Source: Paenibacillus ginsengarvi
Lineage (GTDB): Bacteria; Bacillota; Bacilli; Paenibacillales; NBRC-103111
Length of the DNA stretch: 64,000 nt
Assembly: GCF_003626695.1 (NCBI RefSeq)
Contig: NZ_RBAH01000001.1
Coordinates: 62,001-126,000 of the forward strand
Direction: 5' to 3'
Shown here: piece after piece, positions 1-7,580 of the stretch
Layout of the letters: each line of letters opens with the position of its first letter
Numbering within the stretch: position 1 is the first letter of the stretch
Position numbers and translations under genes: made by a program
The notes under the pieces: generated by a model
What the model was told of the DNA's origin: nothing
Databases searched by the model: none
The model's input: the letters and a program-made list of their open reading frames with translations, nothing else

Positions 1-99
1 CCCCCAAATCCGAATTCCGCCCTAGCCGTGATCCACACAAGTATAAACCAATCGACTTTAGGGTGTCAAAAACACGAACAAAACGTCCCGGTCCATCTC

Positions 100-591
100 T
101 TACCGGAAATTGATAAACTGCAAATCGAGAGGAACTCCCGCTTGGCGGATCATCTGGATCGCCTTTTGCAGATCGTCCTTGTTTTTGCCGGATACACGCA
201 GTTGGTCGCCCTGGATCTGGCTTTTGATTTTCAGCTTCGAATCGCGGATGATGACGTTGATTTTTTTTGCATTTTCTTGGTCGATGCCTTGCTTCAGCCC
301 GATCCGCTGACGAACGGTTGAAGAAGCGGCCGGCTCGATTTTGCCGTACTGCAAGTTTTTCAGCGAGATGCCTCTTTTCACCATCTTCGAATGCAGCACG
401 TCGAGCACGCTGTTCAGCTTGTATTCATCGTCCGAGGAGACGACCAGCTCGTTTTTGTCGAGCGCTATGCTGCTCTTCGAGCCTTTGAAATCGAAGCGGC
501 TTGCGATTTCCTTCTCCGCCTGCTGGATGGCATTGTTCAGCTCCTGCATGTCGATCGAGGAAACGATATCGAACGAACTTTCCGAACTCAT
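100..591 (-). CDS. yajQ: YajQ family nucleotide-binding protein (UPF0234)
   Basis: The 163-residue product has the full length of the YajQ family, with the N-terminal FDIVSSID stretch and RFDFKGS near residues 32-38. It has two related alpha/beta halves and no membrane segment or signal peptide, so it is cytoplasmic. In some bacteria the family binds cyclic di-GMP; whether this one does cannot be told from sequence. ATG is preceded by a GGTGGAG ribosome site. It is the last gene read in the window, downstream of the rodZ terminator, so it is probably transcribed separately. Confidence 0.93.
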   Translation of the reverse strand: MSSESSFDIVSSIDMQELNNAIQQAEKEIASRFDFKGSKSSIALDKNELVVSSDDEYKLNSVLDVLHSKMVKRGISLKNLQYGKIEPAASSTVRQRIGLKQGIDQENAKKINVIIRDSKLKIKSQIQGDQLRVSGKNKDDLQKAIQMIRQAGVPLDLQFINFR

Positions 592-684
592 CTGTAAAGC
601 TCCACCTTTCGCCTGTAAAGTAATGGCTGTTCCCTATCGGCCCATGGCCTCGTATCCCTACCATTATAACAACCGGCGTGCCGC

Positions 685-716
685 AAAAAAAGACATCCGC
701 ATGCAAACGGATGCCA
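685..716 (-). terminator. Intrinsic terminator after rodZ-like gene
   Basis: Read on the minus strand, GGCATCCG pairs with CGGATGTC (one G-U) around a short loop, followed by seven T residues. It lies between the rodZ-like stop and yajQ. Confidence 0.8.
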
Positions 717-752
717 CATCTTTAAGCTGTGCAACACGGCTGACTCGTTTTT

Positions 753-1658
753 TTAAATCGTCTTCACCAGATCGATTTGAATTTGTTTGACATCTTTTTT
801 TGTACCGAGCGAAATCGCTGTGCCGTTCACGACGACTTCCACAGCAGGCGGAAACCCGATCCGCATGAAAACACCGGAATCCGAAGTCCAGTCCCGTGTG
901 TCGCCTTTCTTATACAGCTTGGCCTCGATTTCCTGCCGCTCCTGCTTCCGCTCGGCGGTTGCCGGCACGATTTTGTCAATCTTCAGCCAGCACTCCTCGC
1001 CGTTTATTTTGAGAAGTACGCTCACCTTATCGGCATTCGTCACGGTATAGTAGTCGGTATTGCCGTCGGTACGGGCAAGAGTCACAACCGGTGTCGGCGG
1101 AGGCGGCGCCGGCTGGTTGATTTGCGTGTCGCCAGCCGGCTTGTTGCTCCCTTGTGGCAGCTTGGAGCTGTCGGTTTTGCCCGAGGCATCGCCGGCGAGG
1201 CTCGTTTCGTCCACCCTTTTCTCCGTTATTTTCTCGCCCGGATCCACTTCCTTGCTGGCATCTCCCTTATAGGAGTTGCCGATGAAATAGTAGAGGACGC
1301 CCAGAATGAGCAAGACGAACGACAGCATCAAAATGTTGGACGCCCATTTGCTGAGTTTCTCCGTGTTCCGCGCGTTCGTTCGTTTGCGTCGGATCGTCGG
1401 CTCCGCCGTCGTTTCTACCGTTTGCGCCGGTATCGCATTCCCGTATAGCGCCAGCACTTCGTTCGGATCAAGCCCTACCGACTCCGAATAGCTTTTGATA
1501 AAGGCACGCACATAGAAGCTTCCTGGCAATACTTTATAATCTCCATCTTCGATCGCTTCCAAATAACGCTTCCGGATTTTTGTCATTTCCTCGAGCTCGT
1601 CGAGCGATATCCCTCGATCCAGACGCGCTTTTTTCAGCAACTGCCCCAAATCTGACAC
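753..1658 (-). CDS. rodZ: RodZ-like helix-turn-helix membrane protein (YmfM)
   Basis: RodZ proteins link MreB filaments to the membrane and help set rod shape. This product has the expected order: a Xre-like helix-turn-helix at residues 1-70 (LGQLLKKARLDRG, then RKRYLEAIEDGDY), a basic linker, one membrane segment near 105-127, a Pro/Lys-rich outer linker and a C-terminal DUF4115-like domain. I chose the GTG at 1658 because GGGAGGTGATGAAGCA sits directly before it; an upstream ATG at 1703 lacks such a site. That gives 301 residues. It follows ymfK closely and ends at a terminator, as in the Bacillus ymf cluster. Confidence 0.88.
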   Translation of the reverse strand: MSDLGQLLKKARLDRGISLDELEEMTKIRKRYLEAIEDGDYKVLPGSFYVRAFIKSYSESVGLDPNEVLALYGNAIPAQTVETTAEPTIRRKRTNARNTEKLSKWASNILMLSFVLLILGVLYYFIGNSYKGDASKEVDPGEKITEKRVDETSLAGDASGKTDSSKLPQGSNKPAGDTQINQPAPPPPTPVVTLARTDGNTDYYTVTNADKVSVLLKINGEECWLKIDKIVPATAERKQERQEIEAKLYKKGDTRDWTSDSGVFMRIGFPPAVEVVVNGTAISLGTKKDVKQIQIDLVKTI

Positions 1659-1706
1659 TGCTTCATCACCTCCCGTAAACAAATCTCCGCTTTCAAACGC
1701 CAAACT

Positions 1707-2480
1707 TTAAAATCTTTCGTTATCGTGATCCGTATTCAAAAACGATTCGTACGATATTTCTTCGTCCGGCGTATTGCGAAGCTCAATGATTACATTGAAA
1801 TTATCGTATGTATACTCCGATTCGCGAATAAATATATCCGGGTGCTCGATCACCTTAGTCGAAGGCATCGCCATAATTTCGCGCAGCAGCATATGGTGCT
1901 TTTCGTTCGAGCGCATCGACGAAACGATGCCGTCGATAATGAACACGTTGTGCGGGTTCATTTCGTCGTCGGACATTTGGCTGCGCACCGTTTGCCTCAG
2001 CAGCGTTGACGAGACGAACGTCCATCGTTTTTTGGCGCATACGCTTCCGGCGATAATCGATTCGGTTTTGCCTACGCGCGGCATACCGCGCAAGCCGATC
2101 ACCTGATTGCCGTCCTTCTTGCATATTTCGCCGAGAAAATCAACCAAAAGTCCTAGTTCGTCGCGCGTAAAACGGAACGTTTTGCGATCGTCGGAATCGC
2201 GTTCAATGTAACGTCCGTGGCGAACGGCGAGAATATCGACCAGTCTCGGCGCGCGAAGAGCCGATACAGTAATATTATCCACTTTTTTCAGCATCTTACC
2301 CATAAGTTCTATTTTTTCGTCGTCATCCGTCTGCAGCAGCATGCCGCGCGTACGGTCTTCTACGCCGTTGATTGTCAAAATGTTAATTTCCAGCATCCCC
2401 ATCAAGGATGCAATATCGCCGAGCAGACCCGGACGGTTTTTATGTATTTTGTATTCCATGTACCATTGCTTCGTTTCCAT
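1707..2480 (-). CDS. ymfK: DUF3388 family protein YmfK
   Basis: This 257-residue protein matches the DUF3388/YmfK family found next to ymfM in Firmicutes. The N-terminal 75 residues look like an ACT-type fold (YKIHKNRPGLLGDIASLMG). The C-terminal part contains a P-loop-like GMPRVGKTES at 131-140 and a later FIIDGIVSS strand, so nucleotide binding is possible. The biological role is unknown. The start is the ATG at 2480, preceded by AAAGGGAGATTACTCG; an in-frame upstream start at 2588 has no comparable site. Confidence 0.88.
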   Translation of the reverse strand: METKQWYMEYKIHKNRPGLLGDIASLMGMLEINILTINGVEDRTRGMLLQTDDDEKIELMGKMLKKVDNITVSALRAPRLVDILAVRHGRYIERDSDDRKTFRFTRDELGLLVDFLGEICKKDGNQVIGLRGMPRVGKTESIIAGSVCAKKRWTFVSSTLLRQTVRSQMSDDEMNPHNVFIIDGIVSSMRSNEKHHMLLREIMAMPSTKVIEHPDIFIRESEYTYDNFNVIIELRNTPDEEISYESFLNTDHDNERF

Positions 2481-2785
2481 CGAGTAATCTCCCTTTCCGG
2501 ATGTATGGCCCTTTACAACTAATTCTACAATATTCGCTATTATCCTCCTAGCTTCGCGTAAGAAAATACAACATCGTTGTAATTCCATGATGACCGCTTT
2601 AGCGGAATGAAATTATGAATGATGATAAGAAAAACGTATATCGGCGATTTCAAGGATAAGCGACCGCGATTTAGCAATTCTATATCATTAAAAAAAGTGC
2701 CAAAGCAGGAGGAAAAGCCCCCTTCAAGAGGAGGCTTCCTTCCCACCGCGCAAAAACGTACCGATGCGCATCCGAACACAACCGG
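2481..2785 (-). other. Intergenic region with terminator, no gene seen
   Basis: This 305-base gap between ymfJ and ymfK holds the ymfJ terminator (listed separately) and an AT-rich stretch that probably carries the ymfK promoter, though no convincing -35/-10 pair stands out. A small palindrome, CCGCTTTAGCGG, lies near 2597. Short frames here have neither ribosome sites nor protein-like composition. Confidence 0.6.
2713..2737 (-). terminator. Probable terminator after ymfJ
   Basis: On the minus strand AAGCCTCC pairs with GGGGGCTT (one T-G) and continues into TTTT. The T tract is short, so termination may be partial. Confidence 0.6.
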
Positions 2786-3037
2786 TCAAGACTGGCTGAC
2801 GAGCTTCACCATGCAGCGTGCGAGCACTTTTTTGTCCTCGTCGTCCGCTACATCCCACAATTCCTTAAGAATCCGTTCTTCCTTGTTCTCGGGATCGATC
2901 TTGTTCGCCAAAAACTCGCCGACCTGCGCAGCGATTTTGCTGATCGTCTCTTCGCTCATGCCTGCTTTATGCGCCTGCTCCACGCGCTCGGACAAAAACT
3001 CTTTCCAACGCTCAAAGCTCTTAAGTACAGTTGCCAT
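2786..3037 (-). CDS. ymfJ: DUF3243 family protein YmfJ
   Basis: This 83-residue, mostly helical, charged protein has the length and sequence of the DUF3243 family (FERWKEFLSERVEQAHKAGM; KELWDVADDEDKKVLA). No enzyme motif, signal peptide or membrane segment is visible and its function is unknown. ATG is preceded by AAGGAGGAACTTTTTC. It lies between ymfI and ymfK as in Bacillus. Confidence 0.9.
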   Translation of the reverse strand: MATVLKSFERWKEFLSERVEQAHKAGMSEETISKIAAQVGEFLANKIDPENKEERILKELWDVADDEDKKVLARCMVKLVSQS

Positions 3038-3148
3038 GAAAAAGTTCCTCCTTGTCGGTTTTTAGGGGTACAACCAATACTAGCATGCGTCGTACGTTCC
3101 CCCCGTATGCCCGCAAAGAATGTCCAATTTCAGGCTGCTCGAAGCTCG

Positions 3149-3898
3149 TTAAGTATGCCATCCGCCGTTAGGACTTATAATTTGGCCGGTTATATAGCCG
3201 GATTCGGGCAAAGCGATAAAATAAACGAGCGAGGCGATCTCGTCCGGATGGGCGAATCGCCCGGCCGGAATGTCATTTTGCAGCGCTTCCTTCTCGGTTT
3301 CGCTGAGATTAGCGTTCATCGAAGTTTCCACGACGCCCGGAGCGACCGCATTAACGGTAACGCCCGAAGGCGCCAGCTCCTTGGCCAGCGCTTTCGTGAA
3401 GGCGTTGACGCCGCCCTTCGCGGTGGAATACACGACTTCGCAGGAAGCCCCTGATATTCCCCATACGGACGATACATTGATGATTCTTCCATATTTTTGC
3501 CGAATCATCGGCTCCATAAACAGCTGCGTGCACAAAAACATGCCTTTCAGGTTCACGTCCATGACGCGCTCCCAATCTTCCTCCGTGACATCCTGCAGTA
3601 AGCCGTAGTGGGCGACACCGGCGTTATTGACGAGAATGTCCGGCACCATGTCATGTTTCTCCATCTTTTCCTTCATCCGCTTCAGCTGTTCCCGGTTGCG
3701 TACGTCCGCCGTTACCGTCAGTACCTTCGCTCCGAGGTTCAGACAAGCCCGAGCCGTTTCGTTAGCGGATTCGTGCGAATGAAGGTAATGAATGACGACC
3801 TTCATACCTACGGAGGCGAAGCGTACGGCGATAGCCGCCCCGATGCCCCGGCTCGCCCCCGTAATCAGAACGGTCGTTTCCGACAAAGGCTTAATCAT
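3149..3898 (-). CDS. ymfI: SDR oxidoreductase YmfI, probable EF-P 5-aminopentanone reductase
   Basis: A classical short-chain dehydrogenase of 249 residues: cofactor motif TGASRGIG at 13-20, NNAG at 91-94, catalytic Ser143/144, Tyr157 and Lys161, and PG near 187. In B. subtilis, YmfI reduces 5-aminopentanone attached to elongation factor P to the 5-aminopentanol form; the same position here suggests the same role. It could be read as a FabG-type ketoreductase from sequence alone. Its ATG overlaps the ymfH stop (ATGA), so translation is probably coupled. Confidence 0.88.
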   Translation of the reverse strand: MIKPLSETTVLITGASRGIGAAIAVRFASVGMKVVIHYLHSHESANETARACLNLGAKVLTVTADVRNREQLKRMKEKMEKHDMVPDILVNNAGVAHYGLLQDVTEEDWERVMDVNLKGMFLCTQLFMEPMIRQKYGRIINVSSVWGISGASCEVVYSTAKGGVNAFTKALAKELAPSGVTVNAVAPGVVETSMNANLSETEKEALQNDIPAGRFAHPDEIASLVYFIALPESGYITGQIISPNGGWHT

Positions 3899-5184
3899 GC
3901 GGTCACCGGACTCCTGACGATCGAAATGGCGAATCGGTCAAAGTCGGCATGCTCGCGCAATCTCCGGTTTGCTTCTTCCAGCGTAACGGCCTCGTAGGCG
4001 TCCAATACGTCGAACAAGTTTGCGTCCCGGAACTCGTATTTCGTAAACTCGTTTGCCATCGCCTCGGGAGAGTTCATCATCCGCATGAAGCCGCCGATCT
4101 TTTTGCGCTTGCTGCGCTCGAACGATTCCGCGTCGATCCCTTCGGTTTTGGCCTTCTCCAGCGCCTCGCTTACGCGGCGTACAAGCTCGTCGGGGTCTTT
4201 CGTGTCGCCGCCGATAATCGAGAAGGCGTAGTTCGAGTTCGTATTGTATTCATGCCCGAACTGATCGGAGATGAGCCCGTCGTCGTACAGCTGCTGGTAC
4301 AGCTTCGAGCTTGGGCTGAGCAGCGCGTCGAGCACGAGCTTCGACGTCACTTCCCGCTTCAGCCCCTCGCTGCCCCCGCCGGACTGGATCTGCTCCTTGA
4401 AGCCGAACAAACATTTAGGCAGCGATACCGGCAGTTCGATCACTTTTTTCGCTTCGTGCACCGGGTCCGGCTCCCGCTCGAAAAACCGGCGGATTTCCCC
4501 TTGCGGCGGGAATGTCTTAGCCGCCTGATTATCGCGCACAAGCTGCATGATCTCCTCCACATCGACGCCGCCGACGACGAACAGGCTCATATTGCTCGGA
4601 TGGTAAAACGTATGGTAGCATTCGTAAAGCGTATCTTTCGTAATATGCGAGATCGATTCGACCGTGCCGGCAATGTCGATCCGAACCGGATGTTTCTGAT
4701 ATAAAGCTTCGATCAGGCCGAAATAAACGCGCCAGTCGGGATTATCCCTGTACATGTTAATTTCCTGGCCGATAATTCCTTTTTCCTTTTCGACGTTTTG
4801 TTCGGTGAAGTACGGATTTTGCACGAAATTGATTAACGTCGTCAAGTTTTCCTTCACCTGCTCCGTCGCCGAGAACAAATAAACGGTGCGGTCGAAGCTC
4901 GTAAACGCGTTCGCAGAAGCGCCCTGCGAGGCGAAGGTGGCGAAAATGTCGCCCGTCGGCTCCTCGAACATCTTATGCTCGAGAAAATGGGCGATCCCGT
5001 CCGGCACGGCTGCTTCCGCTTTGCCCTCTACCTGGAAATGATTGTCGATCGAGCCGTATCGGGTGGAGAAGGTTGCATATATTTTATGAAAACCGGGCTT
5101 CGGGAGAATATAAACGTTTAATCCGTTAGCCAATTTCTCGTGATACAACGTCTCTTTCAGTCGGGTGAACGGTATCGTTTGCAT
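3895..5184 (-). CDS. ymfH: M16 family zinc metallopeptidase YmfH
   Basis: This 429-residue protein has the M16 inverted zinc motif HFLEH at residues 66-70, with a downstream glutamate near 141, so it looks catalytically competent. There is no signal peptide. It follows the ymfF stop by three bases and overlaps ymfI. M16 peptidases often pair an active with an inactive subunit, and ymfF next door lacks the zinc motif, so the two probably form a heterodimer (inference). The substrate is unknown. Confidence 0.9.
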   Translation of the reverse strand: MQTIPFTRLKETLYHEKLANGLNVYILPKPGFHKIYATFSTRYGSIDNHFQVEGKAEAAVPDGIAHFLEHKMFEEPTGDIFATFASQGASANAFTSFDRTVYLFSATEQVKENLTTLINFVQNPYFTEQNVEKEKGIIGQEINMYRDNPDWRVYFGLIEALYQKHPVRIDIAGTVESISHITKDTLYECYHTFYHPSNMSLFVVGGVDVEEIMQLVRDNQAAKTFPPQGEIRRFFEREPDPVHEAKKVIELPVSLPKCLFGFKEQIQSGGGSEGLKREVTSKLVLDALLSPSSKLYQQLYDDGLISDQFGHEYNTNSNYAFSIIGGDTKDPDELVRRVSEALEKAKTEGIDAESFERSKRKKIGGFMRMMNSPEAMANEFTKYEFRDANLFDVLDAYEAVTLEEANRRLREHADFDRFAISIVRSPVTA

Positions 5185-5187
5185 GTC

Positions 5188-6519
5188 TCACTCCCCCTTC
5201 CGGTCGCGAAGGAAATAAATCGTATCCAGCTTCACGCCTTCGGCAACCCGGCGGATGGCCTCGCGGTCCGTTTGCTCGACCTGCTCGATAAGCTGGGCGG
5301 CCGATCTTACGGTGCCCGAAAGCTGATTATTGAAATCAAGGGCGATCGTCTCGAATGCCGAATCTTGGCTTTCACGCAGCTGATTGGCGATCATCGCCTT
5401 CGTCTGCGACATTTCGAGCTCGCTGATTTGGCCTTCGGCCATATGCTCCATTTGCCGTTTAATAATAGCTACTGCTTTTTCGTAATTCGCAAATTCGATG
5501 CCGGACTGAATCGTCAAAATGCCCTTATGCCCGTCAAGTCTGGACGAAGCATAATAAGCCAGACTTTCCTTTTCCCTTACGTTCAAGAACAGCTTCGAGT
5601 GCGGATAACCGCCAAGAATACCGTTGTACATAAGCGCTGCCGGATATTCCTTATCAGCATATGTTACATAAGTTCGCAAGCCCATGTTCAGCTTTCCTTG
5701 CGTCACATCCATCCGGTCGATGACCGTACGGACTTCGCCGACCTGCTTGTGCTCCGCCTTCCGGTCGTAAGCGGCGGTTCCCTTTCGCTTCCACTTGAAC
5801 GCGGATTCCAGATGAGCTTTCACTTCGGCTAGAGTCGTATTGCCCACGACATACACGTCGATCGGCGAGTCGGCCAGCCACGTTTCGTAGGAAGCGAACA
5901 GCGATTCTGGCGTGATGGGAGCCAGATCGTCGGTCCTGCCAAGCGGATGAAGGCGGTACGGTTCGCTTTGGCACATCTCTTCGATCATCCGTTCGGCCGC
6001 ATAGCGAATTTTGTCGTTTACGATGGCGGCGATTCGTTTGCGGAGCGTATCTTTCTCGGCCTCCACATACTTCGCTCGGAATACGCCCTGATCGCGCACC
6101 GGATCGGTAATCGCTTCACCGACGAATTGCAGCGCTTGCCCGAGCATCGAGCCATGATCTTTTACGAAATCGTCGTGGATCATATCCATCCGGAATTGTA
6201 CGATCTGGTAGTCTCCCCGCTTGTAGACGTCAAAGCCGAAGCCGGCTCCGTACAGATCGTCCTGACGCTCGCGAAACTGCTTCGTCTCCGGCAGCTTGGC
6301 TGTTCCTCTACGGAGAACGAACGGGGCCAGAGCTACGGGCGTAACCGTGGACTCTGTCAAAGGAGTCCCTATGTATACCGAGATGGCGTACGTTTTGAAC
6401 TGATCCGTCGGCAGGACGTGAAGCCTCACATTGCCGATCGTCTCTCTTTCAAAATTGGATTTGCTCAACGGCAATACGCTCCCTTCTTCGATTGATGGTC
6501 GGCTTGTATCTACTGCCAT
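5188..6519 (-). CDS. ymfF: M16 family peptidase-like protein YmfF, zinc site lost
   Basis: A 443-residue protein with M16 architecture, but the expected HxxEH position, around residues 64-71, reads ALAPFVLR. It therefore cannot bind zinc in the usual way and is likely the non-catalytic partner of YmfH. The ATG at 6519 follows AGAGGTCGATACA. An in-frame upstream extension would run into sleB and has no ribosome site. YmfF lies upstream of ymfH in the same operon, as in Bacillus. Confidence 0.88.
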   Translation of the reverse strand: MAVDTSRPSIEEGSVLPLSKSNFERETIGNVRLHVLPTDQFKTYAISVYIGTPLTESTVTPVALAPFVLRRGTAKLPETKQFRERQDDLYGAGFGFDVYKRGDYQIVQFRMDMIHDDFVKDHGSMLGQALQFVGEAITDPVRDQGVFRAKYVEAEKDTLRKRIAAIVNDKIRYAAERMIEEMCQSEPYRLHPLGRTDDLAPITPESLFASYETWLADSPIDVYVVGNTTLAEVKAHLESAFKWKRKGTAAYDRKAEHKQVGEVRTVIDRMDVTQGKLNMGLRTYVTYADKEYPAALMYNGILGGYPHSKLFLNVREKESLAYYASSRLDGHKGILTIQSGIEFANYEKAVAIIKRQMEHMAEGQISELEMSQTKAMIANQLRESQDSAFETIALDFNNQLSGTVRSAAQLIEQVEQTDREAIRRVAEGVKLDTIYFLRDRKGE

Positions 6520-6617
6520 TGTATCGACCTCTTTTCCATTATATTCTTCCTGCAAGCGAAGAAGCAACCGAACGGCCGCCGGAGTTGAAGCAAAGGCTAC
6601 ATCTCGGCGGCCGCGAA

Positions 6618-7448
6618 TCATTTGCAAAAAATGTGCTTGCCGATCTGCTTCACCTGAGGCCGCGACCAGATCCATGCGGAGGTTGCCGTTTCCGGGTTGA
6701 AGTAGTACGTGCAGCCACCGGTCGGGTCATACCCGTTCAGAGCATCCTTAACCGCCTTGGAGGCCACATCGTTCGGCGTCAGCCAAATTTGTCCGTCGGC
6801 AACGGCTGTGAAAGCGCCGGGCTGAAAAATGACGCCGGACACCGTATTCGGGAAGCTGGCCGATTTGACCCGATTTAAAATGACCGCGGCTACGGCAATT
6901 TGCCCGACATACGGCTCACCGCGCGACTCGCCGAAAACGGCGTTGGCCATCAGCTTCATATCTTGGTCAGACAACCCCAGATTGTTCGAACCGGAATATA
7001 ATTCGTTTCCGGATGCTTCCTTGGCGGGAGCGTTTTCCTGCCCAGCTGCCTCATTCGAACCCGGCGCCGGGGAACCAGCAGGAGGAGCTGGGGCCTCGCT
7101 TTCCGCCCCTTTACGCGGCGTGCGGTCGGGCGACCACTCTTTGGTTGCTTCCCACAGCTTTACTTTCGTTTTCCCACCCGCGATTCCGTCCACCTTCATC
7201 CCGAACTGCTGCTGGAATGTCTTCAGCGATTGGAGCGTTTCATACCCGAAATCGCCGTCTACGTCTCCCTTGTAAAATCCGAGCAGCTTCAATCTGCCTT
7301 GCAGCTCGTAAACGTCTCCGCCCTGTGTGCCATAGCGGATCTCACTTTCTCCGAACGTTTGTTCGGAACTCCATCTGTGCTTCAATTGAATAGCCGCCAG
7401 CAAAAACATAACGGTACATATCGTTATGACAATCAGTCGCTTGTTCAT
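6618..7448 (-). CDS. sleB: SleB-type spore cortex-lytic enzyme / cell wall hydrolase
   Basis: The product (276 residues) has an N-terminal membrane or signal segment at 4-22, a peptidoglycan-binding repeat at about 40-100 and a C-terminal hydrolase_2 domain from about 160. The probable catalytic glutamate is Glu174 in NAVFGESRGEPY. Such enzymes cleave cortex peptidoglycan during germination. The linker at 105-155 is rich in Pro, Ala and Glu. I chose the ATG at 7448 because TTGAGGACAGCG precedes it and because a sporulation-type promoter lies just upstream. The neighbouring ymfF is probably transcribed with it. Confidence 0.87.
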   Translation of the reverse strand: MNKRLIVITICTVMFLLAAIQLKHRWSSEQTFGESEIRYGTQGGDVYELQGRLKLLGFYKGDVDGDFGYETLQSLKTFQQQFGMKVDGIAGGKTKVKLWEATKEWSPDRTPRKGAESEAPAPPAGSPAPGSNEAAGQENAPAKEASGNELYSGSNNLGLSDQDMKLMANAVFGESRGEPYVGQIAVAAVILNRVKSASFPNTVSGVIFQPGAFTAVADGQIWLTPNDVASKAVKDALNGYDPTGGCTYYFNPETATSAWIWSRPQVKQIGKHIFCK

Positions 7449-7497
7449 CGCTGTCCTCAACCATCCTGTCTGCGTATTTAGGGCTGTTTTCATGCCT

Positions 7498-7527
7498 TAT
7501 TATGACAAGCGGCCAGCGGTATTATGC
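7498..7527 (-). promoter_or_regulatory. Candidate sigma-G promoter of sleB
   Basis: On the minus strand GCATA (7527-7523) is followed, after 18 bases, by CATAATA (7504-7498). This fits the sigma-G pattern gnATr-N17/18-CATnnTA. sleB is sigma-G controlled in B. subtilis, which supports the reading. The implied transcript start lies downstream of an unused ATG at 7493. Confidence 0.5.
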
Positions 7528-7529
7528 AG

Positions 7530-7560
7530 AAAAACGCCCTGTTCCGAAAGAACAGGACGT
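7530..7560 (-). terminator. Intrinsic terminator after spoIIIE/ftsK
   Basis: On the minus strand CGTCCTGTTC pairs with GAACAGGGCG around a five-base loop (one T-G) and runs into five T residues. It separates the DNA translocase gene from sleB. Confidence 0.9.
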
Positions 7561-7580
7561 TTCGTTTGTTTTCTCCCCGT

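Noticed and set aside
88..105. Hairpin at the end of yajQ as a terminator
   Set aside because: CCGGT/ACCGG is only five bases, includes the stop codon and lacks a proper T tract.
2540..2779. 79-codon minus-strand frame before ymfK
   Set aside because: It spans the ymfJ terminator, has no ribosome site and shows no protein-like pattern.
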